From Pseudomonas fluorescens (GTDB lineage Bacteria > Pseudomonadota > Gammaproteobacteria > Pseudomonadales > Pseudomonadaceae): 64,000 nucleotides of DNA. The position numbers and the translations under genes are program-made. Below the pieces are notes generated by a model. It was not told the origin of the DNA. It saw only the letters and a program-made list of their open reading frames with translations, and made no database searches. This document shows, one piece after another, positions 9,744 through 19,168 of the stretch. The DNA is taken from NCBI RefSeq assembly GCF_019212185.1, contig NZ_CP078138.1, positions 5,748,501 to 5,812,500 on the forward strand. The letters run 5' to 3'. How positions within the stretch are numbered: the stretch's first letter is position 1; the number at the start of each line of letters is the position of its first letter.

Positions 9744-10400
9744 ATGGATTTCAACCCGCTCGACCTTATCCTGCATCTCGACGTCTATCTCGATTTGCTG
9801 GTAACCAACTACGGGCCATGGATCTACGCCATTCTGTTTCTGGTGATCTTTTGCGAAACCGGTCTGGTGGTAATGCCCTTCCTGCCCGGCGATTCCCTGC
9901 TGTTTATCGCGGGTGCCGTCGCGGCCGGTGGCGGCATGGACCCGGTGCTGCTGGGCGGCTTGCTGATGCTGGCGGCAATTCTGGGTGACAGCACCAACTA
10001 TGTGATAGGTCGAACAGCCGGGGAAAAACTCTTCAGCAACCCGAACTCGAAAATTTTCCGTCGCGACTACCTGCAACAAACCCACGATTTCTATGACAAG
10101 CATGGCGGCAAGACGGTGACGCTGGCGCGCTTCCTGCCGATCATCCGCACCTTCGCGCCGTTCGTGGCCGGTGTCGCGAAGATGCCTTACCCGCGCTTCT
10201 TCGGCTTCAGTGTGTTCGGCACCATCCTCTGGGTCGGCGGCCTGGTCACCCTGGGCTACTTCTTCGGTAACGTACCCTTTATCAAAAAGAACCTGTCGCT
10301 GCTGGTGGTCGGAATTATCCTGCTGTCCCTGGTGCCGATGATCATCGGTGTAATTCGCAGCCGCCTCGGCAGCTCCAGCTCCAAAGCCCATCCGCGCTGA
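9744..10400 (+). CDS. DedA-family inner-membrane protein
   Basis: A 218-residue DedA/VTT-domain membrane protein, proposed from the family to act in lipid transport or proton-dependent membrane homeostasis. Characteristic features are FCETGLVVMPFLPGDSLLF, ILGDSTNYVIGRTAG, and the conserved arginine-containing FLPIIRTFAPFVAGVAKM, with several transmembrane helices. I take the ATG at 9744 (MDFNPLDLIL) rather than an upstream TTG at 9711. The mtfA gene starts six bases after its stop, so the two are probably cotranscribed. Confidence 0.88.
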   Translation: MDFNPLDLILHLDVYLDLLVTNYGPWIYAILFLVIFCETGLVVMPFLPGDSLLFIAGAVAAGGGMDPVLLGGLLMLAAILGDSTNYVIGRTAGEKLFSNPNSKIFRRDYLQQTHDFYDKHGGKTVTLARFLPIIRTFAPFVAGVAKMPYPRFFGFSVFGTILWVGGLVTLGYFFGNVPFIKKNLSLLVVGIILLSLVPMIIGVIRSRLGSSSSKAHPR

Positions 10401-10406
10401 AGCACC

Positions 10407-11219
10407 ATGGGACTGCTGACCAGTTGGCGGCGCCAGCGCATTTTGGCCAAGCATCCGGTTGCCGATGAAACCTGGCAGCGGGTGCGCCAGCACTTGAGCT
10501 TTCTCGACGGCCTGGACGATGACGAAGACCGCTGGCTGCGTGAGTCTGCGGTGCTTTTTCTGCAGGACAAGTACCTGACCTGCCTGCACGGCGTCGAGCT
10601 GCATCAGGAACAACGCCTGTTGCTCGCGGCGCAGGCCCAACTGCCACTGCTGCATCTGGGGGACTTGAACTGGTATCAGGGCTTCCACGAGATCGTCCTC
10701 TACCCTGACGACTTCCTCAGCCCGCAGCGTCATCGCGACGCCAGCGGTGTCGAGCACGAGTGGGATGGTGAGCACAGCGGCGAAGCCTGGCAACAAGGGC
10801 CGGTTATTCTGGCGTGGCCAGGCGTCATGGCCAGTGGCGGCTGGGAGGGCTACAACCTGGTGATCCACGAACTGGCGCATAAACTCGACATGCTCAACGG
10901 CGACGCGAACGGCCTGCCGCCCCTGCACAGCGACATGCGGGTCAGTGAGTGGGCGCAGGTCATGCAGCACGCCTACGACGATCTCAACCGTCAGCTCGAC
11001 CACAACCCCGACGCCGAGACGCCAATCGACCCGTACGCGGCGGAAAATCCGGCAGAGTTCTTCGCCGTCATCAGCGAATACTTCTTCAGCGCCCCGGACC
11101 TGCTGCACAGCGCCTATCCACAGGTCTACCAGCAACTGCAACTGTTCTACCGCCAGGACCCACTGGCCAGACTCGAGCGCCTGCAGGCCGAGCATTCGGC
11201 CTATCGCAGCCACGACTAA
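10407..11219 (+). CDS. mtfA: MtfA-family zinc metallopeptidase (M90)
   Basis: A 270-residue cytosolic zinc peptidase. The zinc site is VIHELAHKLD, giving His154, Glu155 and His158; a conserved acidic region NPAEFFAVISEYFF follows and would supply the third ligand. The start MGLLTSWRRQRILAKHPV is typical of MtfA. In E. coli MtfA binds the Mlc repressor and has aminopeptidase activity; whether an Mlc partner exists here cannot be seen. Closely coupled to the upstream dedA gene. Confidence 0.88.
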   Translation: MGLLTSWRRQRILAKHPVADETWQRVRQHLSFLDGLDDDEDRWLRESAVLFLQDKYLTCLHGVELHQEQRLLLAAQAQLPLLHLGDLNWYQGFHEIVLYPDDFLSPQRHRDASGVEHEWDGEHSGEAWQQGPVILAWPGVMASGGWEGYNLVIHELAHKLDMLNGDANGLPPLHSDMRVSEWAQVMQHAYDDLNRQLDHNPDAETPIDPYAAENPAEFFAVISEYFFSAPDLLHSAYPQVYQQLQLFYRQDPLARLERLQAEHSAYRSHD

Positions 11220-11264
11220 GGTCTACACGACTTCTGATACGTAGCACCGGCGCGGGAATATGCC

Positions 11265-11270
11265 TATAAT
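11265..11270 (+). promoter_or_regulatory. Probable -10 element of the ppa promoter
   Basis: A perfect TATAAT lies 62 bases upstream of the ppa start in the mtfA-ppa gap. The matching -35 region is weak, so only the -10 box is annotated. Confidence 0.5.
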
Positions 11271-11331
11271 CGCCGCCACTTTTTGGTCAATCCGGCCAAG
11301 TCATTTGGCCACTAACGGGGGGCAACGCCCA

Positions 11332-11859
11332 ATGAGCTACAGCAAGATTCCGGCTGGCAAAGACCTGCCGAACGACATCTACGTCGCGATCGAGATTCCG
11401 GCCAACCACGCGCCGATCAAATACGAAATCGACAAAGACAGCGATTGCCTGTTCGTTGACCGTTTCATGGCCACCCCTATGTTCTACCCGGCCAACTACG
11501 GTTTCATCCCGAACACCCTGGCAGACGACGGTGATCCCCTCGACGTGCTGGTTGTGACTCCGTACCCGGTAGCTCCAGGCTCGGTCATCCGCGCACGTCC
11601 GGTCGGTATCCTGAACATGACCGACGACGGCGGCGGCGATGCCAAAGTTATCGCAGTACCACACGACAAACTGTCGCAGTTGTATGTCGATGTGAAGGAA
11701 TACACCGATCTGCCAGCCCTGCTGCTGGAACAGATCAAACACTTCTTCGAGAACTACAAAGATCTCGAAAAAGGCAAGTGGGTGAAGATCGATGGTTGGG
11801 GCGACGCAGAAGCTGCCCGCGCCGAAATCATGAAATCGGTTGCTGCCTACAAAGGCTGA
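11332..11859 (+). CDS. ppa: Soluble inorganic pyrophosphatase
   Basis: Cytoplasmic family I pyrophosphatase, hydrolysing the PPi released by biosynthetic reactions. The 175-residue length is exact for bacterial hexameric enzymes. The signature [10 protein letters not shown] carries the metal-binding aspartates, and the N-terminal [20 protein letters not shown] and [13 protein letters not shown] stretches are diagnostic. The ATG at 11332 follows a purine-rich GGGGGGCAACGCCCA leader. An intrinsic terminator follows at 11895. Confidence 0.97.
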   Translation: MSYSKIPAGKDLPNDIYVAIEIPANHAPIKYEIDKDSDCLFVDRFMATPMFYPANYGFIPNTLADDGDPLDVLVVTPYPVAPGSVIRARPVGILNMTDDGGGDAKVIAVPHDKLSQLYVDVKEYTDLPALLLEQIKHFFENYKDLEKGKWVKIDGWGDAEAARAEIMKSVAAYKG

Positions 11860-11894
11860 GACGGCACTGACCCAAGGTCACTGACGGCTTGAAT

Positions 11895-11921
11895 AAACCC
11901 CGGACTTCCGGGGTTTTTTAT
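11895..11921 (+). terminator. Rho-independent terminator after ppa
   Basis: AAACCCCGGA / TCCGGGGTTT stem around a short loop, followed directly by a T run, 36 bases after the ppa stop. Confidence 0.9.
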
Positions 11922-11944
11922 TCCCATTAAACAGCTCGCAGACA

Positions 11945-12057
11945 TTAACTAACAAAACTATACAAAGTGTTTATTCGAGTTTAGTTAACGCGCACCATAT
12001 CGCACTGAGGAGCAGAATATTCCTGCATAAATTACTCAAGTTGTTTATTCAAACTTG
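11945..12057. promoter_or_regulatory. Inverted repeats in the S24 regulator promoter region (putative operators)
   Basis: This AT-rich gap ahead of the S24 regulator holds two related sites. The first has TTAACTAA (11945-11952) and TTAGTTAA (11981-11988), exact inverse complements; the second has CAAGTT (12037-12042) and AACTTG (12052-12057), also exact. Both contain the direct repeat TGTTTATTC (11969 and 12042). Such paired dyads are the usual arrangement for an autoregulating CI/LexA-like repressor. No experimental operator for this family member is known to me. Confidence 0.5.
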
Positions 12058-12084
12058 TAAGTTCACTCCGTAAAATCCGCACTC

Positions 12085-12825
12085 ATGAAAAAACACAAAT
12101 GCGGCCCACGCTTCAAAGCACTCCTCAAGGAGGTGAAAATCACCCCGTCGGAGTTCGCATCTTTCTGCAACGTCGAGCCCCAGCACGTCAATAACTGGTA
12201 CATCCGCGGCGTACCCTACCCACGCCTGGAAGAAATTGCCCGCCTCCTGAGCGTCAACAGCCAGTGGCTACTCAACGGCGAGGGACCCAAGTATCCCAGC
12301 GCAGGGCAACCCAGCGAACCCAGCGCCGCGCCATGCCAACTTTCACCTGTCCATGGCCCTTACGGCGGCTCGCTCGACCTGGAAATTCCGCTGTACAAAG
12401 AACTTCCCAAGGAACCCGGTGCCAGTGCCACCCACGTCGTCAAAATTCCCGGCGAAGTGGTGCGCCTGCCACGGCACTATCTGGAAAGCCTGGAAGTCGA
12501 GCCCGCGAAGGCCATCTGCGTGACCATGGTTGGCGACAGCATGTCGGAAAAAATCGAAGACGGCTCGACCCTGGCCATCGACCGCGGCCTGACCCAGGTC
12601 ATCGACGGGCATATCTACGCCATCAAGCACGACGGCATGTTGCGCATCAAATACCTGCACCGCCTCCCGGGCGGCGCCTTGCGCCTGCGCAGCCACAACA
12701 GCCACGCCTATCCGGACGAGCTCTTCAGCGCCGCTCAGATCGAATCCCAGAAAATCGAAGTACTGGGCTGGGTGTTCTGGTGGTCAACCCTCAATAAACA
12801 AAGGCCACCGGTCCCCTTCGGTTGA
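12085..12825 (+). CDS. LexA/CI-like regulator: N-terminal helix-turn-helix plus S24 peptidase domain
   Basis: A 246-residue DNA-binding repressor of the PrtR/CI type. Residues 1-75 form an XRE-like region (FASFCNVEPQHVNNWYIRGV); a proline-rich linker follows; the C-terminal half is an S24 domain with the catalytic serine in MVGDSMSEKIEDGS and the general-base lysine in the LRIKYLHRL strand. Family members self-cleave on RecA-ssDNA contact and so link a regulon to DNA damage. The usual Ala-Gly or Cys-Gly cleavage pair is not obvious; the best linker candidate is GPYGGS. No phage or pyocin genes adjoin it, so it is either a stand-alone chromosomal regulator or controls a distant locus. Its own promoter region carries dyads. 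Confidence 0.85.
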   Translation: MKKHKCGPRFKALLKEVKITPSEFASFCNVEPQHVNNWYIRGVPYPRLEEIARLLSVNSQWLLNGEGPKYPSAGQPSEPSAAPCQLSPVHGPYGGSLDLEIPLYKELPKEPGASATHVVKIPGEVVRLPRHYLESLEVEPAKAICVTMVGDSMSEKIEDGSTLAIDRGLTQVIDGHIYAIKHDGMLRIKYLHRLPGGALRLRSHNSHAYPDELFSAAQIESQKIEVLGWVFWWSTLNKQRPPVPFG

Positions 12826-13040
12826 TCCGGCAATGCCTCGCAATACACATCGCGCTGGGAATTTCCCAAAAAAATCAGTATGCTGCGCCGCACATTTGCA
12901 TCGACCCGCCTAGCGCCGGTCCGATCGCACCGACAAGGCAGAAGACTTTCTCGCCACGTCCCGCAGCCGGACGCAAGATCCGGATGTACGTTTTGAAGGC
13001 TGGTACGGTTTACCAAAAATAAACCAAGCCAGTCCCCGAG
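12826..13040. other. Intergenic stretch ending in a terminator; possible small RNA or leader peptide
   Basis: The 358-base gap between the S24 gene and xseB has no convincing long gene. A 12-codon frame, ATG at 12985 to TAA at 13020 (MYVLKAGTVYQK), sits just before a good terminator at 13041-13066. The terminator is more than 200 bases past the S24 stop, which leaves room for a separately transcribed short RNA. No promoter is clear. Confidence 0.3.
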
Positions 13041-13066
13041 AAGCCGGCCACAAGCCGGCTTTTTAA
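13041..13066 (+). terminator. Rho-independent terminator
   Basis: Perfect arms AAGCCGGC (13041-13048) and GCCGGCTT (13054-13061) with a 5-base loop, running into TTTTT. It ends transcripts coming from the S24 gene or the small intergenic frame before xseB. Confidence 0.85.
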
Positions 13067-13183
13067 TATCTGCTGCGCAGCAGCCTTCCCACATCACCGC
13101 CCTCCCGTACAAGCACCGACGTTTGCCCCACACCCCCCTATCTGCTAGTGTCGCGCCGGTTTAACGTCACCGGGATAGCCGCC

Positions 13184-13426
13184 ATGGCCCGCAAAAAAGC
13201 TGCACTGGATTTCGAACAATCCCTCGCCGACCTGCAAACGCTGGTTGAACGCCTGGAGAACGGCGAACTGTCGTTGGAAGACTCGCTGACGGCCTTCGAG
13301 CAAGGCATTGGCCTGACCCGTGACTGCCAAGCGGCATTGGCCCAGGCAGAGCAGAAGGTCCAGGTGCTGCTGGAGCGTGATGGCGAATTGTCCGAGGCGC
13401 CGTTCGACGCGGAACAGCCGGAATGA
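13184..13426 (+). CDS. xseB: Exodeoxyribonuclease VII small subunit
   Basis: An 80-residue helical subunit that associates with XseA to form the single-strand-specific exonuclease VII. The text [41 protein letters not shown] is the family signature when read in pieces: [24 protein letters not shown] and FEQGIGLTR. The ATG at 13184 is chosen because the family starts there; an upstream GTG at 13148 would only add non-conserved residues. It overlaps ispA by four bases, the same xseB-ispA-dxs order seen across gamma-proteobacteria. Confidence 0.95.
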   Translation: MARKKAALDFEQSLADLQTLVERLENGELSLEDSLTAFEQGIGLTRDCQAALAQAEQKVQVLLERDGELSEAPFDAEQPE

Positions 13427-14310
13427 TCGCGATGTATTCGGCCGACAGCCAGGCGCGAGTCAACGCAGCGCTGGAAAAACTGTTCATCGCCCCGAGCCCT
13501 GAACTCGCCCGTCTTTACGAAGCCATGCGCTACAGCGTGATGAATGGCGGCAAGCGCGTGCGCCCGTTGCTCGCCTACGCGGCGTGCGAAGCGCTGGGTG
13601 GCCAGGCCGAGCAGGCCAATGGCGCGGCTTGCGCGGTGGAGTTGATCCACGCTTATTCGCTGGTCCACGATGACCTGCCCGCAATGGACGATGACGATCT
13701 GCGTCGCGGCCAGCCGACTACCCACAAGAAATTTGACGAAGCCTGCGCCATTCTCGCTGGTGATGGCCTGCAGAGCCTGGCTTTCAGCGCCCTGCTCGAT
13801 CCGCAGTTGAACTGCGCTGACGCCGAGGTGCGCCTGCAGATGGTCAGCGCCCTCGCGCTGGCGGCGGGCCCTGCCGGAATGGTCGGTGGCCAGGCCATCG
13901 ATCTCGGTTCGGTCGGCCTCAAGCTGGATCAGCAAGCCCTCGAATACATGCACCGGCACAAGACCGGCGCGCTGATCGAAGCCAGCGTCAAGCTCGGCGC
14001 CCTGGCCAGCGGTTGCGCGGAAAATGCCGAATTGCAGTCGCTGCAGACCTACGCCCAGGCAATCGGTCTGGCGTTCCAGGTGCAAGACGACATTCTCGAC
14101 GTCGAAAGTGACACCCAGACCCTGGGCAAGCGCCAGGGTGCCGACATTGCCCGGGACAAGCCGACCTACCCGGCCCTGCTCGGTCTTGACGCCGCCAAGG
14201 CCTACGCCCTGGAACTGCGTGACCAGGCGCTGCACGCACTGCGACCGTTTGCCGCGTCGGCCGAGCCGCTGCGTGAACTCGCGCGTTATATCGTCGAACG
14301 GCGTAGCTGA
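13423..14310 (+). CDS. ispA: Farnesyl diphosphate synthase
   Basis: Condenses IPP with DMAPP and GPP to give C15 farnesyl diphosphate, precursor of ubiquinone, undecaprenyl phosphate and related lipids. The 295-residue protein has the first aspartate-rich motif [10 protein letters not shown] and the second DDILD, the substrate-binding GGKRVRP near the N-terminus and [17 protein letters not shown] in the C-terminal half. It is coupled to xseB by an ATGA overlap and precedes dxs, which makes the C5 precursors it consumes. Confidence 0.96.
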   Translation: MIAMYSADSQARVNAALEKLFIAPSPELARLYEAMRYSVMNGGKRVRPLLAYAACEALGGQAEQANGAACAVELIHAYSLVHDDLPAMDDDDLRRGQPTTHKKFDEACAILAGDGLQSLAFSALLDPQLNCADAEVRLQMVSALALAAGPAGMVGGQAIDLGSVGLKLDQQALEYMHRHKTGALIEASVKLGALASGCAENAELQSLQTYAQAIGLAFQVQDDILDVESDTQTLGKRQGADIARDKPTYPALLGLDAAKAYALELRDQALHALRPFAASAEPLRELARYIVERRS

Positions 14311-14409
14311 TCTGGCGCCCGCTGCCCGGCAACTTCCGCGCTCTGCGTGGGCAGCGTGCGCTGCATCAGGTAAACTGCCGCATCTTTTATACCTATAACG
14401 ATTCGCCTG

Positions 14410-16308
14410 ATGCCCACGACGTTTCATGAGATTCCCCGCAAACGCCCGACCACGCCCCTGCTCGACCGCGCCAACACGCCGGACGGCCTGCGCCGGTTAG
14501 GCGAAGCCGAGCTGGAAACCCTGGCTGATGAGTTGCGCCTGGAATTGCTCTACACGGTCGGCCAGACCGGTGGGCATTTCGGTGCCGGCCTGGGCGTCAT
14601 CGAGCTGACTATCGCGCTGCATTACGTCTTCGACACGCCGGACGACCGGCTGGTGTGGGACGTCGGTCATCAGGCCTATCCACACAAGATCCTCACCGGT
14701 CGACGCGAGCGCATGGGCACCCTGCGCCAGAAAGACGGCATTGCCGCCTTCCCGCGTCGCTCCGAGAGCGAGTACGACACCTTTGGCGTCGGCCACTCCA
14801 GCACCTCGATCAGTGCCGCGCTGGGCATGGCCATTGCCGCCCGCCTGCAGAACAGTGATCGCAAGGCGATTGCGGTGATCGGTGATGGCGCGCTGACGGC
14901 GGGCATGGCCTTCGAGGCGCTGAACCATGCGCCGGAAGTCGATGCCAATATGCTGGTGATCCTCAACGATAACGACATGTCGATCTCGCGCAATGTCGGC
15001 GGTCTGTCGAACTATCTGGCCAAGATCCTCTCCAGCCGCACTTACGCCAGCATGCGCGAGGGCAGCAAGAAGGTGCTGTCGCGCCTGCCTGGCGCCTGGG
15101 AAATTGCCCGCCGCACTGAAGAGTACGCCAAGGGCATGCTGGTTCCCGGCACCCTGTTCGAGGAGCTGGGCTGGAACTATATCGGCCCGATCGACGGCCA
15201 CGACCTGCCGACCCTGATCGCCACCCTGCGCAACATGCGAGACCTCAAGGGCCCGCAGTTCCTGCATGTGGTCACCAAGAAAGGCAAAGGTTTCGCCCCG
15301 GCGGAAGTAGATCCGATCGGCTATCACGCCATCACCAAGCTCGAACCGCTGGACGCCCCTGCCACCGCGCCGAAAAAGGTCGGCGGGCCGAAGTATTCCG
15401 GCGTGTTTGGTCAGTGGCTGTGCGACATGGCGGCCGCCGACCCTCGCCTGGTGGGCATCACCCCGGCGATGAAGGAAGGCTCCGATCTGGTGGCCTTCAG
15501 CGAGCGCTATCCACAGCGCTACTTCGATGTGGCGATTGCCGAGCAGCACGCGGTGACCCTCGCCGCTGGCATGGCCTGCGAAGGCGCCAAGCCGGTCGTA
15601 GCGATTTACTCGACGTTCCTGCAACGCGGCTACGACCAACTGGTTCATGACGTCGCAGTGCAAAATCTCGATGTGCTGTTCGCCATCGACCGTGCCGGTC
15701 TGGTGGGCGAAGACGGCCCGACCCATGCTGGCAGTTTCGACCTGTCATTCCTGCGCTGCATCCCGGGCATGCTGGTGATGACCCCGAGCGACGAGAACGA
15801 ACTGCGCAAGATGCTCACCACTGGCCACCTGTACAACGGTCCGGCGGCGGTGCGCTATCCGCGCGGCAATGGTCCGAACGCGACCATCGAACAAGACCTG
15901 GAACCGATCGAAATCGGCAAGGGCGTGGTGCGTCGCCAGGGCAGCAAGGTCGCCCTGCTGGTGTTTGGCGTGCAACTGGCTGAAGCCTTGAAAGTGGCCG
16001 AAACGCTGGATGCCACCGTAGTCGACATGCGCTTCGTCAAACCTCTGGATGAACAGTTGGTACGCGAGATTGCTGGCAGCCATGAGTTGCTGGTGAGCAT
16101 CGAGGAAAACGCAATCATGGGCGGCGCCGGCGGTGCGGTCAGCGAATTCCTGGCGCGGGAAAACATCCTCAAGTCGGTGCTCCACCTCGGCCTGCCGGAC
16201 AGCTACGTCGAGCACGCCAAGCCCGCGCAAATGCTCGCCGAATGCGGGCTGGACGAAGCCGGGATCGAAGCGACAGTGCGCCAGCGCCTGCAACTGCTGA
16301 ACCTTTAA
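14410..16308 (+). CDS. dxs: 1-deoxy-D-xylulose-5-phosphate synthase
   Basis: Thiamine-diphosphate-dependent first enzyme of the MEP isoprenoid pathway, condensing pyruvate and glyceraldehyde 3-phosphate. The 632-residue length is standard. Visible motifs are the N-terminal [17 protein letters not shown], the ThDP-binding [17 protein letters not shown] with NDNDMSIS, the pyrimidine-domain [18 protein letters not shown], and the C-terminal VRYPRGNG and [15 protein letters not shown]. About 100 bases separate it from ispA, so it may have its own promoter as well. Confidence 0.97.
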   Translation: MPTTFHEIPRKRPTTPLLDRANTPDGLRRLGEAELETLADELRLELLYTVGQTGGHFGAGLGVIELTIALHYVFDTPDDRLVWDVGHQAYPHKILTGRRERMGTLRQKDGIAAFPRRSESEYDTFGVGHSSTSISAALGMAIAARLQNSDRKAIAVIGDGALTAGMAFEALNHAPEVDANMLVILNDNDMSISRNVGGLSNYLAKILSSRTYASMREGSKKVLSRLPGAWEIARRTEEYAKGMLVPGTLFEELGWNYIGPIDGHDLPTLIATLRNMRDLKGPQFLHVVTKKGKGFAPAEVDPIGYHAITKLEPLDAPATAPKKVGGPKYSGVFGQWLCDMAAADPRLVGITPAMKEGSDLVAFSERYPQRYFDVAIAEQHAVTLAAGMACEGAKPVVAIYSTFLQRGYDQLVHDVAVQNLDVLFAIDRAGLVGEDGPTHAGSFDLSFLRCIPGMLVMTPSDENELRKMLTTGHLYNGPAAVRYPRGNGPNATIEQDLEPIEIGKGVVRRQGSKVALLVFGVQLAEALKVAETLDATVVDMRFVKPLDEQLVREIAGSHELLVSIEENAIMGGAGGAVSEFLARENILKSVLHLGLPDSYVEHAKPAQMLAECGLDEAGIEATVRQRLQLLNL

Positions 16309-16328
16309 ATCTCTGGATACATGCCCCC

Positions 16329-16420
16329 CTGTGGGAGCGAGCCTGCTCGCGATGGCGGACTGTCAGTCGACTCTACAGTCGACTGATACACCGTCATCGC
16401 GAGCAGGCTCGCTCCCACAG
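16329..16420. repeat. REP doublet (REPIN)
   Basis: CTGTGGGAGCGAGCCTGCTC plus CGCGATG at 16329-16354 is repeated as its reverse complement at 16395-16420, the standard fluorescens-group REP unit GAGCGAGCCTGCTCGC in head-to-head pairing. The spacer contains a second exact palindrome, TCAGTCGACT / AGTCGACTGA. Such REPINs are non-autonomous and are mobilised by RAYT proteins in these bacteria; none is encoded in this window. Confidence 0.92.
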
Positions 16421-16458
16421 TTGATTTGTGTGTGCCACGAAATATCACCGGACCATCA

Positions 16459-18342
16459 ATGAAGCTCTACCCCCTCGCCCTGACGCTGACGCTGCTGCCG
16501 TCCGCGCCGCTACTGGCCGACACCCTCGACCGCGAACAAGCCCTGAAACTGCCGGACGTGCTGATCAGCGCCAATCGCCAGGTCGAAGCGCGCAACGACA
16601 GCAGCGCAGCCAACACCGTGTTCACCCGCGACGACATCGACCGCCTGCAGCCCACCAGCGTGGTTGATCTGCTGAGCCGCGTGCCGGGCGTACAAGTGGC
16701 GCAAGCCGGTGGCCGTGGCAGTTTGCCGGGGGTGTACATTCGCGGCACCAAGGCCGCGCAAAGCCTGGTACTGGTGGACGGCCAGCGCATCGGCAACTCG
16801 ACCTCGGGGGACAGCAACCTGCAGCACCTGAATATCCAGCAGATCGAGCGCGTGGAAGTGTTGCGTGGCTCGCGCTCGGTGATCTACGGCAGCGATGCAA
16901 TTGGCGGAGTGATCCAGATCTTCACCCGACGCAGCGCCGAAGCAGGCCTGCAGCCACGCCTGCAAATGGCTCTTGGCAGCAATCAGACCTGGGAGCGCAG
17001 CCTGGGATTGTCTGGTGGCGACCAGAACACCCGCTTCAACCTCGGAGCCAGCCTCGACGAAACCGCCGGGATCAATCGCACACACGAGTCGTACCCCAGC
17101 GATGGCGATCACGACGCCTACCGCAACCAGGCCCTGAGCCTGAGTCTGAGTCACAGCTTCAATGACGACATCGAAGCCGGCCTGAATATTCTGGATAACC
17201 GCGGCAAGAGTGAGTTCGACAACCCGTTCGGACGCTATGACGAAAACACTGATAGCAGCTTCCAGCAAAAACCCTATAGCGATTTCACCGTCAGCAGTGT
17301 CAGCAGCTACGTCGACGCACGCCTGAACGATACCTGGCAATCCCGGGTGGAAATCGGCCACAGCGAAAACCGCGAGGAAACTTTCGACAAGCTCAGTGAC
17401 GAAGACTCGGTGTTCAACACCTACCGCGACTCGCTGAACTGGCAAAACGACTTGCAACTCAATGCGCAACACAGCTTGATTCTCGGCGGTGACTGGTACG
17501 AGGACCGGATCAACAGCAGCACCTCGTTCGACGAAGACAGCCGCTGGAACCGCGCCGCCTTCGTTCAGCATCGCTTCCGCGCCGAGCACTTTTCCACCGA
17601 ATTGGGCCTGCGCCACGACGACAACCAGCAGTTCGGCAGCCAGAATAGCTGGAGCGGCACCCTGACCCTGCCGGTGAATGCCGACAACGACATGTTGCTG
17701 ACCTACAGCGAAGGGTTCCGTGCACCGACTTTCAGCGACTTGTACTACCCGGGTTACAGCAATCCCGACCTGAAACCTGAGACTTCGAAGAGCTACGAAC
17801 TGCAATGGCGCAGCCAGTTGAGCGAAACCAGCCGACTGGAAGCCTCGGTGTACCGCACCGACCTTAAAGACGCGATTATCTCCCGCAACTATTCCCCTCC
17901 AGAAAATATCGCCTCCGCCCGAATCTACGGCTTCGAAGCAGCGCTCAAGCAGGAGCTGTTCGGCTGGCAGAGCAACCTTGGGGTTTCGATCATCGACCCA
18001 CAGGACCGCGACACCGGCCACACCCTGGCGCGCCGCGCTCGGCGCACCCTCAATCTGGATCTGGACCGACAGTACGACCGCCTAGGCCTCGGCGCGACCT
18101 GGCAAGCGGTCAGCAGCAGCTATGACGATGAGAATAATCAGCAGCCATTGGGTGGATATGGCCTGCTGGGCCTGCGCAGCAGTTGGGCGGTGAACCGTGA
18201 AGTGAGCCTGCAGATGAAGGTCGATAACCTGCTGGATAAGTCCTACAGCCGGGCGTTGTACAGCTACCAGGGCAATCAGTATGGCTATCGCGAGGAAGGA
18301 CGGGCGTTGATGTTTGGGGTGACGTGGACGCCGGAGCTCTGA
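16459..18342 (+). CDS. btuB: TonB-dependent cobalamin receptor (BtuB type)
   Basis: Outer-membrane beta-barrel importer of 627 residues. It has a signal peptide (MKLYPLALTLTLLPSAPLLA), a TonB-box-like LPDVLISANRQ, the plug motifs VDLLSRVPGVQV and YIRGTKAAQSLVLVDGQRIG, then VEVLRGSRSVIYGSDAIGGV, and ends with LMFGVTWTPEL, a terminal-strand pattern. The closest family is vitamin B12 receptors. A BtuF-like periplasmic protein gene converges on it and adenosylcobalamin-dependent eutBC lies upstream, which supports the role. No cobalamin riboswitch can be recognised in the 150-base leader, which is mostly the REPIN. Another small chelate is possible as substrate. Confidence 0.82.
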   Translation: MKLYPLALTLTLLPSAPLLADTLDREQALKLPDVLISANRQVEARNDSSAANTVFTRDDIDRLQPTSVVDLLSRVPGVQVAQAGGRGSLPGVYIRGTKAAQSLVLVDGQRIGNSTSGDSNLQHLNIQQIERVEVLRGSRSVIYGSDAIGGVIQIFTRRSAEAGLQPRLQMALGSNQTWERSLGLSGGDQNTRFNLGASLDETAGINRTHESYPSDGDHDAYRNQALSLSLSHSFNDDIEAGLNILDNRGKSEFDNPFGRYDENTDSSFQQKPYSDFTVSSVSSYVDARLNDTWQSRVEIGHSENREETFDKLSDEDSVFNTYRDSLNWQNDLQLNAQHSLILGGDWYEDRINSSTSFDEDSRWNRAAFVQHRFRAEHFSTELGLRHDDNQQFGSQNSWSGTLTLPVNADNDMLLTYSEGFRAPTFSDLYYPGYSNPDLKPETSKSYELQWRSQLSETSRLEASVYRTDLKDAIISRNYSPPENIASARIYGFEAALKQELFGWQSNLGVSIIDPQDRDTGHTLARRARRTLNLDLDRQYDRLGLGATWQAVSSSYDDENNQQPLGGYGLLGLRSSWAVNREVSLQMKVDNLLDKSYSRALYSYQGNQYGYREEGRALMFGVTWTPEL

Positions 18343-18370
18343 TCCGGAATTGATGTTGTCTGGGCCGACC

Positions 18371-19168
18371 TCATCGCCCGGGGGCGAGCAACCGGCATAG
18401 CTTGGCGGTTGCCTCGATCATCTGCCCGCTCGGGCGCTCCAGGCCTTTATCCGTCACCACCAGCAATTGCCCACGCTCTACCGCCTTCACCTGCGGCCAG
18501 GCTTTCCAGGCATCAAGCTGCGCTTGGGCGGCGGCAAGAATCACCTCCGGATTTCTTGCCAGCACCGCTTCGACGCTGACCTGGGGTGCCGGCAGCTGTA
18601 GGTCGGCGAAGATATTACGCGCACCACACACCTGCAGCGCGTCGCTGATGATCTGCTTACCGCCCACGGTGTACAGCGGCTGGTCCCAGACCTGATAGAA
18701 CACTCGCAGTGGCTCGCTGCGCCGGTAACGCTGGCGCAAGTCAGAAAGGCGCTGGCGCAGGTTTGCCGCTAAAACCTGGCCACGCTCAGGCCGACCCAAC
18801 TGCTCGGCAATGGCTTCAATCTGGATGATGAGCTGTTCGAGGCTGTGGGGTTCGGCGACGAAGGTGGGGATCCCCAGTCGACTCAGTTGCTCGCGTTGCG
18901 CCGGACCGACACTGCCCGGCCAGAGTAGCAACAGATCGGGTTTGAGGCTGAGCAGGCGCTCCATGTCCAGTTGCCCGTAGCGACCGACCGATGGCACGTC
19001 CTTCAACGCCGCAGGCCGTTCACCTGCGTCGAGCACGCCGACCAGCAGATCCGCACCGTTCAGTTCAACGACGATTTCCGAGAGTGACGGCGCCAGGCTG
19101 ACCACCCGCTCCACTGCTGCCGCCGAGCCACTGATGGCCAGCACAACAACCGCCAGCCAGCGGCCCAT
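18371..19168 (-). CDS. btuF: BtuF-like periplasmic cobalamin-binding protein
   Basis: A 265-residue class III periplasmic binding protein with an N-terminal signal ([18 protein letters not shown]). The mature start VERVVSLAPSLSEIVVELNG and the central KPDLLLLWPGSVGPAQ are typical of BtuF-like proteins that deliver corrinoids to an ABC importer. The ATG at 19168 overlaps the preceding gene's TGA by one base; a TTG one codon earlier is less likely. No BtuCD permease genes adjoin it. The convergent TonB receptor supports a cobalamin or related chelate role; heme or siderophore binding cannot be excluded. Confidence 0.8.
   Translation of the reverse strand: MGRWLAVVVLAISGSAAAVERVVSLAPSLSEIVVELNGADLLVGVLDAGERPAALKDVPSVGRYGQLDMERLLSLKPDLLLLWPGSVGPAQREQLSRLGIPTFVAEPHSLEQLIIQIEAIAEQLGRPERGQVLAANLRQRLSDLRQRYRRSEPLRVFYQVWDQPLYTVGGKQIISDALQVCGARNIFADLQLPAPQVSVEAVLARNPEVILAAAQAQLDAWKAWPQVKAVERGQLLVVTDKGLERPSGQMIEATAKLCRLLAPGR

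Noticed and set aside
12085..12825. Prophage or pyocin cluster headed by the S24 repressor
   Set aside because: Neighbours on both sides are core genes (ppa, xseB) with no structural or lysis gene.
16309..16458. Cobalamin riboswitch before btuB
   Set aside because: The leader is mostly the REPIN; no B12-box text is visible.
16510..18021. 503-codon minus-strand frame opposite btuB
   Set aside because: Antisense shadow of a complete TonB receptor; no RBS or motif.
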